From Anaerolineae bacterium (GTDB taxonomy: Bacteria > Chloroflexota > Anaerolineae > Aggregatilineales > Phototrophicaceae), in NCBI GenBank assembly GCA_020848855.1, contig JADLHH010000462.1, forward strand, positions 1-22,996: DNA of 22,996 nt, given 5' to 3'. This document shows, in pieces, positions 7,203 to 13,585 of this stretch. The translations under genes and the position numbers were made by a program. The notes below the pieces were generated by a model that had not been told where the DNA came from, searched no databases, and saw only the letters and a list, made by a program, of their open reading frames with translations. Each line of letters opens with the position of its first letter. Positions within the stretch are counted from its first letter, which is position 1.

Positions 7203-8558
7203 TTACGGCGCAAGCCCCGGCAGCACCCGCCAGGCGATGTACACATCCAGCGCAACCAGCACCCCGGCGATCACCAGCACCGATATGTAGGGGCGCATGG
7301 CTGTGCGCCCCCCATTATCCGCAATAATCGCCCGCCGCCAGCCATCTACGCCCAGCGCGACGCCCAGCCCAAGCGGGATCAAGCCGGGGTACATGTAGCG
7401 CCCCTGAAGCTGAAGAAATTCAAGGTTGTAGTAGACGTACTGCGCCACCGCCAGCAGCCCGGCGAGAATGACGATCCCCCATGCCGCGCGCTGCCGGAGA
7501 TCAGCGGTCGCCCGTAGGGGCACACGGCTGTGTGCTCGGAATCCAACAATCCATCCCGTCGCCGCCACGACCAGCAGCGCCAGCAGCAGCGCATACATCC
7601 ATGTTTGCAGCGGCAGCGCCATCCAGCCGAACTGCCCCCAGAAGCTGTTGAACGTGTCGTTGACGACACGCCGCAGGTACTCGCCCGCGCCGACCTGAGC
7701 GATCAGATCGGCGGTGCGCGGCTGGTCGGCGACGACCAGGTTGTGCCGCGCCAAGCCGAACAGATCGGGGAAGCCGTAGACGCTGATATTCCGCGCCCAC
7801 CACACCCCGCCCAGTACCAGCGCCAGAATCGCAAACGCGACAAGGTCTTGTAGGGGCGCACGGCGGTGCGCCCGCGCGTCTCGCCGTTCGATCCACCACT
7901 TAATCAGTATCGCCAGCGGCACAAGTCCCGCCAGAAAGATCGTGCTGACTTTGGTGAGCAGCCCCAAGCCGACCAGAATCCCCAACTGCCACGCCCGCAC
8001 ACGCCCCGCCTTCAGATAGACGATGGTCAGCCACAGCGTGACGGCGACCAGCAGTTCCGCCAAGCCGTCGTTGTTGACCGCTGCCAGCATGGCGACATGC
8101 TGTGGCACGAACGCGACCAGCGCCGCCGTCCCCAGCGCGATCTGCGGCGAATCGGGCAGCAGCGCTTTGCTGGCGGCATACGCGCCCAGCACCACCCCCG
8201 CGCCGAGCAGCACCGAGAACAGGCGCAGGGCGATCAGACTGCCCTCGGTCACGCGAAAGACGAGCGACGCCAGCAGGTAATACAGCGGCGGCTGGTGGTC
8301 TTCGTACTGAATCAGCGGCAGATCGCCGAGCATATCCGTCGGAAAGCGAGCCGATTTCAGTTCGTCGAGGTAAGCGCTGTCCCAGTCGCCTATTTCCAGC
8401 ACCGGGCAGCAGCCGTTGGTCGCCACCTGTGCGACGTAGTTGTAGTGTGCGGGTTCGTCGGGCGCCTGCCACGCCGCCGTGCGCGCGGCGAACAGCACCC
8501 CGACGACCAGGTATACGGCTATCAGCAAAATCAGGAGTATGCGCTCGGTTCGCGGCAT
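7203..8558 (-). CDS. DUF2142-like polytopic membrane protein (putative GT-C glycosyltransferase)
   Basis: The 451-residue protein has about ten to twelve hydrophobic segments. After the first helix comes a loop with APDEPAHYNYVAQVA (32-46), and a later EDHQPPLYYLL (86-96). These acidic-plus-aromatic motifs resemble the first loop of GT-C transferases such as the ArnT/PMT and DUF2142 groups, where acidic residues take part in catalysis using lipid-linked sugars. A sugar-transfer role in envelope glycan assembly is inferred. The frame opens at a TTG (8600), but the ATG at 8558 has GAGGGTGCG just before it and puts the first helix at residues 7-25. Three copies of a palindromic repeat lie inside the coding region and encode loop residues at about 229-237, 342-349 and 416-424. 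It is divergent from the TPR/PPC gene. Confidence 0.82.
   Translation of the reverse strand: MPRTERILLILLIAVYLVVGVLFAARTAAWQAPDEPAHYNYVAQVATNGCCPVLEIGDWDSAYLDELKSARFPTDMLGDLPLIQYEDHQPPLYYLLASLVFRVTEGSLIALRLFSVLLGAGVVLGAYAASKALLPDSPQIALGTAALVAFVPQHVAMLAAVNNDGLAELLVAVTLWLTIVYLKAGRVRAWQLGILVGLGLLTKVSTIFLAGLVPLAILIKWWIERRDARAHRRAPLQDLVAFAILALVLGGVWWARNISVYGFPDLFGLARHNLVVADQPRTADLIAQVGAGEYLRRVVNDTFNSFWGQFGWMALPLQTWMYALLLALLVVAATGWIVGFRAHSRVPLRATADLRQRAAWGIVILAGLLAVAQYVYYNLEFLQLQGRYMYPGLIPLGLGVALGVDGWRRAIIADNGGRTAMRPYISVLVIAGVLVALDVYIAWRVLPGLAP
7287..7311. repeat. Palindromic repeat inside coding sequence (copy A)
   Basis: GGGGCGCA (7290-7297) and TGCGCCCC (7304-7311) are perfect arms around TGGCTG, preceded by GTA. 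The copy lies within the membrane-protein gene and is translated as GGRTAMRPYI, in a different reading phase from the other two coding copies. Confidence 0.75.
7514..7535. repeat. Palindromic repeat inside coding sequence (copy B)
   Basis: GTAGGG is followed by GCACAC (7520-7525) and GTGTGC (7530-7535) around the loop GGCT. On the coding strand it gives AHSRVPLRA, a hydrophilic loop between two hydrophobic segments. The right outer arm has decayed. Confidence 0.7.
7850..7873. repeat. Palindromic repeat inside coding sequence (copy C)
   Basis: GTAG is followed by GGGCGCAC (7854-7861) and GTGCGCCC (7866-7873) around GGCG. It is translated as RAHRRAPLQ in the same phase as the copy at 7514-7535, so the two loop peptides resemble each other (AHRRAPLQ and AHSRVPLR). 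Confidence 0.75.
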
Positions 8559-8634
8559 CGCACCCTCGTCTACGACCAGACGCCCGGCATTGTGCCCCAA
8601 CGCCCGCGTTTTAGCAACGCGCGGAATCGCCGCG

Positions 8635-8640
8635 TATACT
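8635..8640 (+). promoter_or_regulatory. Probable -10 element for the TPR/PPC gene
   Basis: TATACT at 8635-8640 lies 43 bp before the ATG at 8683. The best -35 candidate is TTAGCA (8611-8616) at 18-bp spacing, four of six to consensus. The start point would be near 8647. Confidence 0.5.
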
Positions 8641-8682
8641 TAGTGTCAGCAAACCAGCGCTCTGCATGAAAGAGGTGGTGCG

Positions 8683-9606
8683 ATGTCCAGCGAACCGCTG
8701 CACGAAGCTTATCGGCTTATCCGCGAGGGAAGCAAAGACGAAGCCCGGCGACTGCTGGTGCCGTTCGTCCGTACCGACCCGCTCAACGCCGACGCCTGGT
8801 GGCTGTTGGCGAACGCGCTCGAAGAACCCGGCAAGCAGCGCCGCGCGCTCGAAAAAGTGCTGGAGTTGCGCCCGGACGACGAACGCGCCCAGCGCATGTA
8901 TGACCGCATCCTGCTGGACGCGGAGCCCGCCCGCGCCGCCGCGCCGCCCCCGGCAGCGCCCGCCATCGAATTCGATCCGACGGCGGTCTTCGAGGAAGAA
9001 GAGGGCTTTGAATCCTACCCGGATGAGGAGCTGCCCCCGTTCGAGGAGGTTCGCGTCCACAAGTCCGGCGGGAGCAGCATTGGCACGATCATCCTCGCTA
9101 TCATCGGCTTGGTCACGATCCTCGGCTGCGCGCTGTGCGTGCTGACGCTCACGGTCGCCGCGCCGGTCATCACCCGCGTCGCCAACGAAGTCATGCTGAC
9201 CGTCACCGTCATGCCGGAATTCCAGTCGCTGGCACGGCTCGCCAGCACGCCGACCGCCCCCACATCCTTCACCATACCGGACGACCTCAAAATGCAGGGG
9301 GTTATCGAATTGGGGCAGACTGTACAGGGCGCACTCGACGGCATCACTGACGACGGCTGGGCGTTCGTCCTGAACGATACCCAGCCAATCATTATTGAGC
9401 TAAGCGCGACCGATTCGCAGCTTGATCCACATCTCTATGTGTATGCTCCTGACGGTAATCTGCTGGCTGAAAACGATGACATCGATGGTGCGAACAACCG
9501 TAACGCGCGTATCGAAGCCAACCCTGTTCAGAAGGGCACCTATACCATTCGTGTCAGCGCGTTCAGCGACGGCGGGGACTACGACCTGACGCTGCGCCGA
9601 GAATAA
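8683..9606 (+). CDS. TPR-like / single-TM / PPC-domain protein, function unknown
   Basis: The 307-residue protein has three parts. Residues 1-75 look like tetratricopeptide-type helix pairs (LIREGSKDEARRLLVPFVR and WWLLANALEE). An Ala/Pro then acidic linker follows to about 127, with a hydrophobic segment at 132-159. From about 205 the chain resembles the bacterial pre-peptidase C-terminal (PPC) domain, with LDPHLYVYAPDGNLLAENDD (248-267) and a closing GTYTIRVSAFSDGGDYDLTL. The layout predicts a cytoplasmic N-terminus, one membrane pass and an external beta-sandwich. PPC domains usually accompany secreted enzymes; here there is no catalytic domain. GAGGTGG precedes the ATG. A binding or scaffolding role is a guess from architecture. 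Confidence 0.82.
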   Translation: MSSEPLHEAYRLIREGSKDEARRLLVPFVRTDPLNADAWWLLANALEEPGKQRRALEKVLELRPDDERAQRMYDRILLDAEPARAAAPPPAAPAIEFDPTAVFEEEEGFESYPDEELPPFEEVRVHKSGGSSIGTIILAIIGLVTILGCALCVLTLTVAAPVITRVANEVMLTVTVMPEFQSLARLASTPTAPTSFTIPDDLKMQGVIELGQTVQGALDGITDDGWAFVLNDTQPIIIELSATDSQLDPHLYVYAPDGNLLAENDDIDGANNRNARIEANPVQKGTYTIRVSAFSDGGDYDLTLRRE

Positions 9607-9607
9607 A

Positions 9608-9632
9608 GTAGGGGCGCAGCGTACTGCGCCCC
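9608..9632. repeat. Palindromic intergenic repeat
   Basis: GTA precedes GGGGCGCAG (9611-9619) and CTGCGCCCC (9624-9632), perfect 9-bp arms around CGTA. It begins 2 bp after a rightward stop codon and 24 bp before the end of leftward metG. It could work as a bidirectional transcript end, though no U-tract follows. Confidence 0.75.
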
Positions 9633-9655
9633 ACACGATCTCCAGAATCTCTGCG

Positions 9656-11458
9656 CTATCCCTCAATCGGGTGTTCGTCGCGGGGCTGTCCGAGATAGCC
9701 CCGCTCCTGATCGACGATCTCCGGCTCCAGCTTGACGTACAGCGCTTTCGGCTCGCGCAGCGCCTGCCCCGGCTTCAGATTGCTTTTTTCCCATTTGCCA
9801 ACCGCCGCCGCGCCGTCGTAAACCAGCGCCCGGTGCGTCTTTTCCGTCTCCGGGTAAGTTTCGATGGTCAGGTCGCCGAACACCTGCCCGTCATAGCCGA
9901 GATACTCGTGGACTGCCTGCGCCGAGAACGGCAGGAACGGCGCGAGGATCGTCTTGAGGTTGTCGATCACACGCAGAATCGTATAGACCGACTTCGCGGC
10001 GTCGTCCGGGTCTTCCTTGATGGTGATCCACGGCTTGCGCGAGTCCAGATAGCCGTTGGCGTCGCGCACCAGCGCCATCGCCGTTTGCAGCGCGTCGCGC
10101 AGCTTGACCTGCTCGATCAGCGCACCGACGACGTTGAAACCGTCCTCGACCTTGTTGATGATCTCGATGTCTGCCAGCGTCAGAGCGGCGTAATCCGGCA
10201 CCTTGCCGTCGAAGCGCTTGTAAGCGAAGCTCAGCATCCGGTTGACGAGGTTGCCCCACGCCGCCAGCAGCTCGCCGTTGACGCGGTTGAGGAAGCCGTC
10301 CCACGCGAAGTCCGAGTCGTGGGTTTCGGGGAAGGTGGCGGCGACGTAGTAGCGGATCGCGTCCGGCTGGTAGCGTTCGAGGATGTCCGGCAGCCAGATC
10401 GCCCAGTTGCGGCTTTTCGAGAACTGCTTGCCCTCGATATTCATGAACTCGTTGGCGGGCACATCATACGGCAGCGTGATGTGCTGGTCGGGATGCTCGG
10501 CATTGTAGATGCCGTCGACGCCGAGCAGTTCCGCCTGCCAGATGATCGTGTGGAACGGGATGTTGTCCTTGCCGATGAAGTTGTAGATTTCGGTTTCCGG
10601 GTTGTACCACCAGTCTTTCCAGCGCTCCGGCTCGCCAATGTTCTTCGCCCATTCGATGCTGGCGGTCAGATAGCCCATCACCGCCTCGAACCACACGTAC
10701 AGCCGCTTGCCATCCCAGCCCGGCAGCGGCACGGGGATGCCCCAGTCGATATCGCGGGTGATCGGGCGCCCGCGCAGCCCCTCGCTGATGAAATTCTGGC
10801 TGAAGCGCACCACGTTCGGTCGCCAGTGATTTTCGTGCTTGTTGATGTATTCCATCAGCGCGTCGGTGAAGCGCGCCAGGTCGAGGAAGTAGTGTTCGGT
10901 CTCGCGGATGATCAGGGTTTCTTCGGGGTGATTCTTGCTGTGCGGGTGGATCAGCTTGGTGGCGTCGAGCAGGTTGCCGCAGTTATCACATTGGTCGCCG
11001 CGCGCTTCGGGATAGTGGCAGATGTAACACTCGCCCTCGACGTAGCGGTCGGGCAGGAAGCGCTTCTCGATCTCGCTGTACAGAAGCTGCTGCTTCTCCT
11101 TGTACAGATGCCCGCGCTCCAGCAGCAGCAGGAAGATATCCTGTGCGATCCGGCTGTGATTCTCGGTGTCGGTATGCGTGAACAGATCGTAGCTGATGCC
11201 AACCTTCTGCTGAGTCAGCAAAAAGCGCTCGTGATAGTGCTCGAAGATCGACCGCGCGCTGACCCCGCGCTTGTCCGCCTCGACCGAGATCGGCGTGCCG
11301 TGGCTGTCCGAGCCGGACACCATCAGGACGTGGTTGCCCTTCAGCCGGTGATAGCGCGCAAAGATGTCGGCTGGCAGGTAAGCCCCTGCGAGGTGACCGA
11401 CGTGCAGGTCACCGTTAGCATAGGGCCAGGCGACCGAGACGTGAATGTGTTTGGGCAT
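9656..11458 (-). CDS. metG: Methionyl-tRNA synthetase
   Basis: The protein has 600 residues. The class I signature HVGH (19-22) follows WPYANGDL, the zinc knuckle has C144, C147, C157 and C160, and the second ATP motif is QFSKS (345-349). An anticodon-binding alpha-helical domain follows. It ends without the tRNA-binding OB-fold seen in longer MetG forms. It charges initiator and elongator tRNA-Met with methionine in the cytoplasm. GAGGAAATC directly before the ATG is a strong ribosome site. The leader is unusual: a promoter at 11735-11764, a short Met-rich ORF, an intrinsic terminator at 11586-11619, and then about 130 nt containing inverted repeats before the start. Expression is therefore probably controlled by premature termination. 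Confidence 0.98.
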   Translation of the reverse strand: MPKHIHVSVAWPYANGDLHVGHLAGAYLPADIFARYHRLKGNHVLMVSGSDSHGTPISVEADKRGVSARSIFEHYHERFLLTQQKVGISYDLFTHTDTENHSRIAQDIFLLLLERGHLYKEKQQLLYSEIEKRFLPDRYVEGECYICHYPEARGDQCDNCGNLLDATKLIHPHSKNHPEETLIIRETEHYFLDLARFTDALMEYINKHENHWRPNVVRFSQNFISEGLRGRPITRDIDWGIPVPLPGWDGKRLYVWFEAVMGYLTASIEWAKNIGEPERWKDWWYNPETEIYNFIGKDNIPFHTIIWQAELLGVDGIYNAEHPDQHITLPYDVPANEFMNIEGKQFSKSRNWAIWLPDILERYQPDAIRYYVAATFPETHDSDFAWDGFLNRVNGELLAAWGNLVNRMLSFAYKRFDGKVPDYAALTLADIEIINKVEDGFNVVGALIEQVKLRDALQTAMALVRDANGYLDSRKPWITIKEDPDDAAKSVYTILRVIDNLKTILAPFLPFSAQAVHEYLGYDGQVFGDLTIETYPETEKTHRALVYDGAAAVGKWEKSNLKPGQALREPKALYVKLEPEIVDQERGYLGQPRDEHPIEG

Positions 11459-11476
11459 GATTTCCTCGTGTAGCTG

Positions 11477-11566
11477 TCAGCGGTCAGCCGTCAGCTTTCA
11501 GCAAAGCGAAAAATCGACCTCGGAAGTGCGTATAGTTTGCCACAGATTGTTCTAGCTGACCGCTGA
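11477..11566. repeat. Inverted TCAGC-rich repeats between the metG terminator and metG
   Basis: TCAGCGGTCAGC (11477-11488) is the exact reverse complement of GCTGACCGCTGA (11555-11566). A second nested pair is AGCCGTCAGC (11486-11495) and GCTGACGGCT (11569-11578). The two halves are about 66 bp apart within the untranslated part of the metG transcript. They look like a small repetitive element rather than part of the attenuator. Confidence 0.6.
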
Positions 11567-11585
11567 TTGCTGACGGCTATCCGCT

Positions 11586-11619
11586 AAAACAAAAACCGCC
11601 TGTCAGGTTCGACAGACGG
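11586..11619 (-). terminator. Intrinsic terminator in the metG leader (attenuator)
   Basis: On the minus strand CCGTCTGTC (11619-11611), loop GAACCT and GACAGGCGG (11604-11596) form a 9-bp stem with one G-U pair, extendable by two A-U pairs. TTTTTGTTTT follows. It lies upstream of metG in the same transcript, so it acts as an attenuator rather than a gene end. The short upstream ORF ends 30 bases before its 5' arm. Confidence 0.88.
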
Positions 11620-11679
11620 TTCGGTGTTTGCTCGACTCGACTTCGCTGCTTACGCGCGCGCAAATGACCGCCGTCCGTC
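11611..11679 (-). promoter_or_regulatory. Antiterminator pairing in the metG leader
   Basis: The leader bases GACGGACGG (minus strand, 11679-11671) can pair over nine positions, one of them G-U, with CCGTCTGTC (11619-11611), the 5' arm of the terminator. The two structures exclude each other. GACGGACGG lies 9 bases after the last Met codon of the leader ORF. A ribosome waiting at the Met codons would leave it free, and one moving on would cover it. The pairing is read directly from sequence; the regulatory effect is inferred. Confidence 0.7.
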
Positions 11680-11727
11680 CTGACGTGGCATTCGCATCAT
11701 CATCGTGAAACCGCGAGGTGTGTTCAT
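11650..11727 (-). CDS. Met-rich leader peptide of metG
   Basis: A 25-codon ORF runs from ATG at 11727 to TAA at 11650. The peptide reads MNTPRGFTMMMRMPR, then a polar, Arg-rich remainder ending in FARA. Five of the first 13 residues are Met, including three in a row at 9-11. It lies between a good promoter and an intrinsic terminator upstream of metG. This is the classical arrangement of a leader peptide whose control codons match the product of the downstream gene. There is no Shine-Dalgarno. The -10 element ends 7 bases before the ATG, so the transcript probably begins at or next to the start codon and is translated leaderless. The peptide itself probably has no function beyond being translated. 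Confidence 0.8.
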   Translation of the reverse strand: MNTPRGFTMMMRMPRQDGRRSFARA

Positions 11728-11734
11728 AGGCGTA

Positions 11735-11764
11735 AGTATACGAGGTTCACGGGGCGGGAGTCAA
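11735..11764 (-). promoter_or_regulatory. metG operon promoter
   Basis: On the minus strand TTGACT (11764-11759) is followed after 18 bp by TATACT (11740-11735), each five of six to consensus. The predicted start at about 11728-11729 coincides with the leader-peptide ATG at 11727. Confidence 0.8.
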
Positions 11765-11859
11765 GAGTTTGCCGAGTCGCACCCCGCACAAACACAGAAG
11801 TCATGGGACGCACGGCTCGGCTTGCGCGGCAAGCACGTGCGCCCCCGTCATCGTACCGT

Positions 11860-12267
11860 TCAGGCTTTCTTCGTCGTCTTGGCGGGCGCGGGCTTCGCCG
11901 CCGTTGACGATTTTGCCGTGCTCGACTTCGCAGCCGGTTTCGATCCCGCTGCTGGCTTGGCGGCGGGCTTGCGTGCTGCCTTCGGCTTGGCAGCCGGCGC
12001 GCCCTGCTGTTCGGCGAGGAAGAACGTGCGCTCGATTGCTCCCGATCGGGCGTCGATTTCCTTGAACGTGTCCGACGTGAAGAATGCCATCGCCCGGTCA
12101 AGGTCGTCGGCGATGAAATGCACCATCACAATATTGCCGTTCCACGAGTCCTGGTAGACTGTCCACTGGTTAATGTCGGCTTCAAGCAGTCCATTCTCGG
12201 CGCTGACGAAAGCATTCAGCCAGGTATCGTAGTCCGACGTGATCACCCGCACCATCAGATTTGCCAT
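11860..12267 (-). CDS. Dimeric alpha/beta-barrel-like protein with basic Ala/Lys/Pro tail
   Basis: The protein has 135 residues. Residues 1 to about 87 (MANLMVRVITSDYDTWLNAF... to FFLAEQQG) resemble small dimeric alpha/beta-barrel proteins of the antibiotic-monooxygenase-like superfamily, with the beta-strand start, the YDTWLNAF helix and a later DLDRAMAFFTSDTFKE helix. No catalytic residues can be named. From about 90 to the end the chain is almost only Ala, Lys, Pro, Ser and Thr (repeated AAKPAA and AKSST), like the tails of histone-H1-like proteins. Such a tail is unusual on this fold and could bind nucleic acid or polyanions. GGGGAG precedes the ATG. A weak promoter (TTGACG at 12405-12400, TGTAAT at 12384-12379, 15-bp spacing) lies upstream. 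Function is unknown. Confidence 0.75.
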   Translation of the reverse strand: MANLMVRVITSDYDTWLNAFVSAENGLLEADINQWTVYQDSWNGNIVMVHFIADDLDRAMAFFTSDTFKEIDARSGAIERTFFLAEQQGAPAAKPKAARKPAAKPAAGSKPAAKSSTAKSSTAAKPAPAKTTKKA

Positions 12268-12451
12268 TGTTACGCTCCCCTGTCCTGTTCCCCGTACCTG
12301 AACGACCCAACAAGCGTCAGCGCCCCGGCTTTCATATGCCGACTGTAATTAACGTCGAGCGCTGATCACCTGTTAATGATTACAGCGGAATAGAGTCTGC
12401 GTCAAGCGGGCAATTCCGGGGGGCGCGTTTTAGCGAGCCGCAGGCGGCGCT

Positions 12452-13576
12452 TCAGGCGACCACAAATCCGCCGGATTTGACCGCACTGCCGAAGGTCGCG
12501 TCGTCCAGCCGCAAGCCGAAGCCCGGCGCATCAGGAGCCTGCGCCCGCCCATCGCGGATGGCGTAGCCACTCGCGTCCAGCCCGTCGAGGTCGATCTGAT
12601 CCCATTCGACGAAGGTGAAATGCGCCAGCGCCGCCGCCAGATGACAGCTTGCATAGCACCCGAAGGCAACGCCGTAATTGTGCGGCGCGGACTTCGCACC
12701 CCAGCCGTCAAGCTGCCGCCCGACCTTCAGCCAGTGGCTCATGCCGTAGGCTGGCAAATCGTACTGCACCACGTCGACCACGCCGTCGCGCGCCCAGTCG
12801 AGCAAATGCGGGTCCGGGTGTCCCTCGCCATCGGCGATCAGCACGTTGAGATTTTCGGCGCGCGTCCACTCGTGCAGATACTCGTACAGCACCCGGTCTT
12901 CGTGGAACGGCTCTTCCAGCCAGTAAATATCGCAGTCGGCGGTTTCCGCCAGCACCCGCTTGACCAGATTGACGTTGTAGCCGTTGTTGGCGTCGATCAT
13001 CAGAGGCAGCCCCGCCCCGACCGCTTCCCGCACCGCGCGAATGACGGCGATGTCGCGCCGTGTGCCAGCTTCAAGCGGCATGTGCAGCGCGCCGCGCCCC
13101 ACCTTGAGCTTGAATGCCCGGTGTCCGCGCGCATAGCCTGCCTGCGCTTCCTCGACCATCAGTGCGGCGGCAGCCTGATCGTCCGGCAGATGCAGATCAT
13201 CGAAATACAGCGTCGTGTCGTAGCACGGCACGCTGAAGGGCGCGGCGGTCGAGCCGTTCAGCAGCTTGTACACCGGCGTCCCCTGCCACTGCCCCAGTGC
13301 ATCCCACAGCGGAAACTCGACGTCTCGCGCCGCGTCTGCGACGCCGTTTTCCAGCGAAATCAGCGCATCGAGCGGCGTACCGATCAGCAATTGCGCCTGC
13401 TCGCGACGCACGCGGCTGAAGCCGATTCCACTCGTCCCGTCCTCGAAATGCAGCCGGACAATCGGCTCGCGCACCACCTGACCATGTACCGGCAGGCGCG
13501 CGTTGCAGCCGGCGCTGCGCGGTCGCGTGCCGACCAGCATCCCCTGTTCAATGCGTACGAGGCGCGGATTGTTCAT
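12452..13576 (-). CDS. Enolase-superfamily protein (mandelate racemase/muconate-lactonizing-like)
   Basis: The 374-residue protein has an N-terminal capping domain to about 125 and a barrel with the superfamily's catalytic features. These are the KxK pair in FKLKVG (K156, K158), metal ligands D195 in DANNGY and E221 or E222 in WLEEPF, a third ligand in IADGEG (249-251), and a late His in SAPHNYG (H299). These enzymes abstract a proton next to a carboxylate and stabilise an Mg-bound enolate. The late His and the KxK fit the mandelate racemase subgroup, often sugar-acid dehydratases or epimerases. The substrate is not identifiable. The ATG is 9 bp after the trpS stop, with AGGA overlapping that stop, so it is likely transcribed with trpS under the T-box. 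A link to tryptophan is not evident. Confidence 0.88.
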   Translation of the reverse strand: MNNPRLVRIEQGMLVGTRPRSAGCNARLPVHGQVVREPIVRLHFEDGTSGIGFSRVRREQAQLLIGTPLDALISLENGVADAARDVEFPLWDALGQWQGTPVYKLLNGSTAAPFSVPCYDTTLYFDDLHLPDDQAAAALMVEEAQAGYARGHRAFKLKVGRGALHMPLEAGTRRDIAVIRAVREAVGAGLPLMIDANNGYNVNLVKRVLAETADCDIYWLEEPFHEDRVLYEYLHEWTRAENLNVLIADGEGHPDPHLLDWARDGVVDVVQYDLPAYGMSHWLKVGRQLDGWGAKSAPHNYGVAFGCYASCHLAAALAHFTFVEWDQIDLDGLDASGYAIRDGRAQAPDAPGFGLRLDDATFGSAVKSGGFVVA

Positions 13577-13585
13577 CTGGTTTTC

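Noticed and set aside
7203..8558. Pseudogene or frameshift caused by the repeats in the membrane-protein gene
   Set aside because: The frame is intact from start to stop and hydrophobic segments continue normally on both sides of each repeat.
9671..11473. Open frame of 600 codons on the plus strand opposite metG
   Set aside because: It mirrors metG almost exactly, has no recognisable motifs and arises from GC-rich codon bias.
11470..11585. CRISPR-like repeats from the recurring TCAGC units
   Set aside because: The units are short, inverted and irregularly spaced, with no spacers and no cas genes.
11459..11728. T-box or SAM riboswitch in the metG leader
   Set aside because: No UGGN-type T-box core or AGTA loop is present, and I see no SAM riboswitch core. 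The leader-peptide model explains the parts better.
12430..12451. Terminator after the enolase-superfamily gene
   Set aside because: A short GCCG/CGGC stem is present, but no T-run follows on the minus strand.
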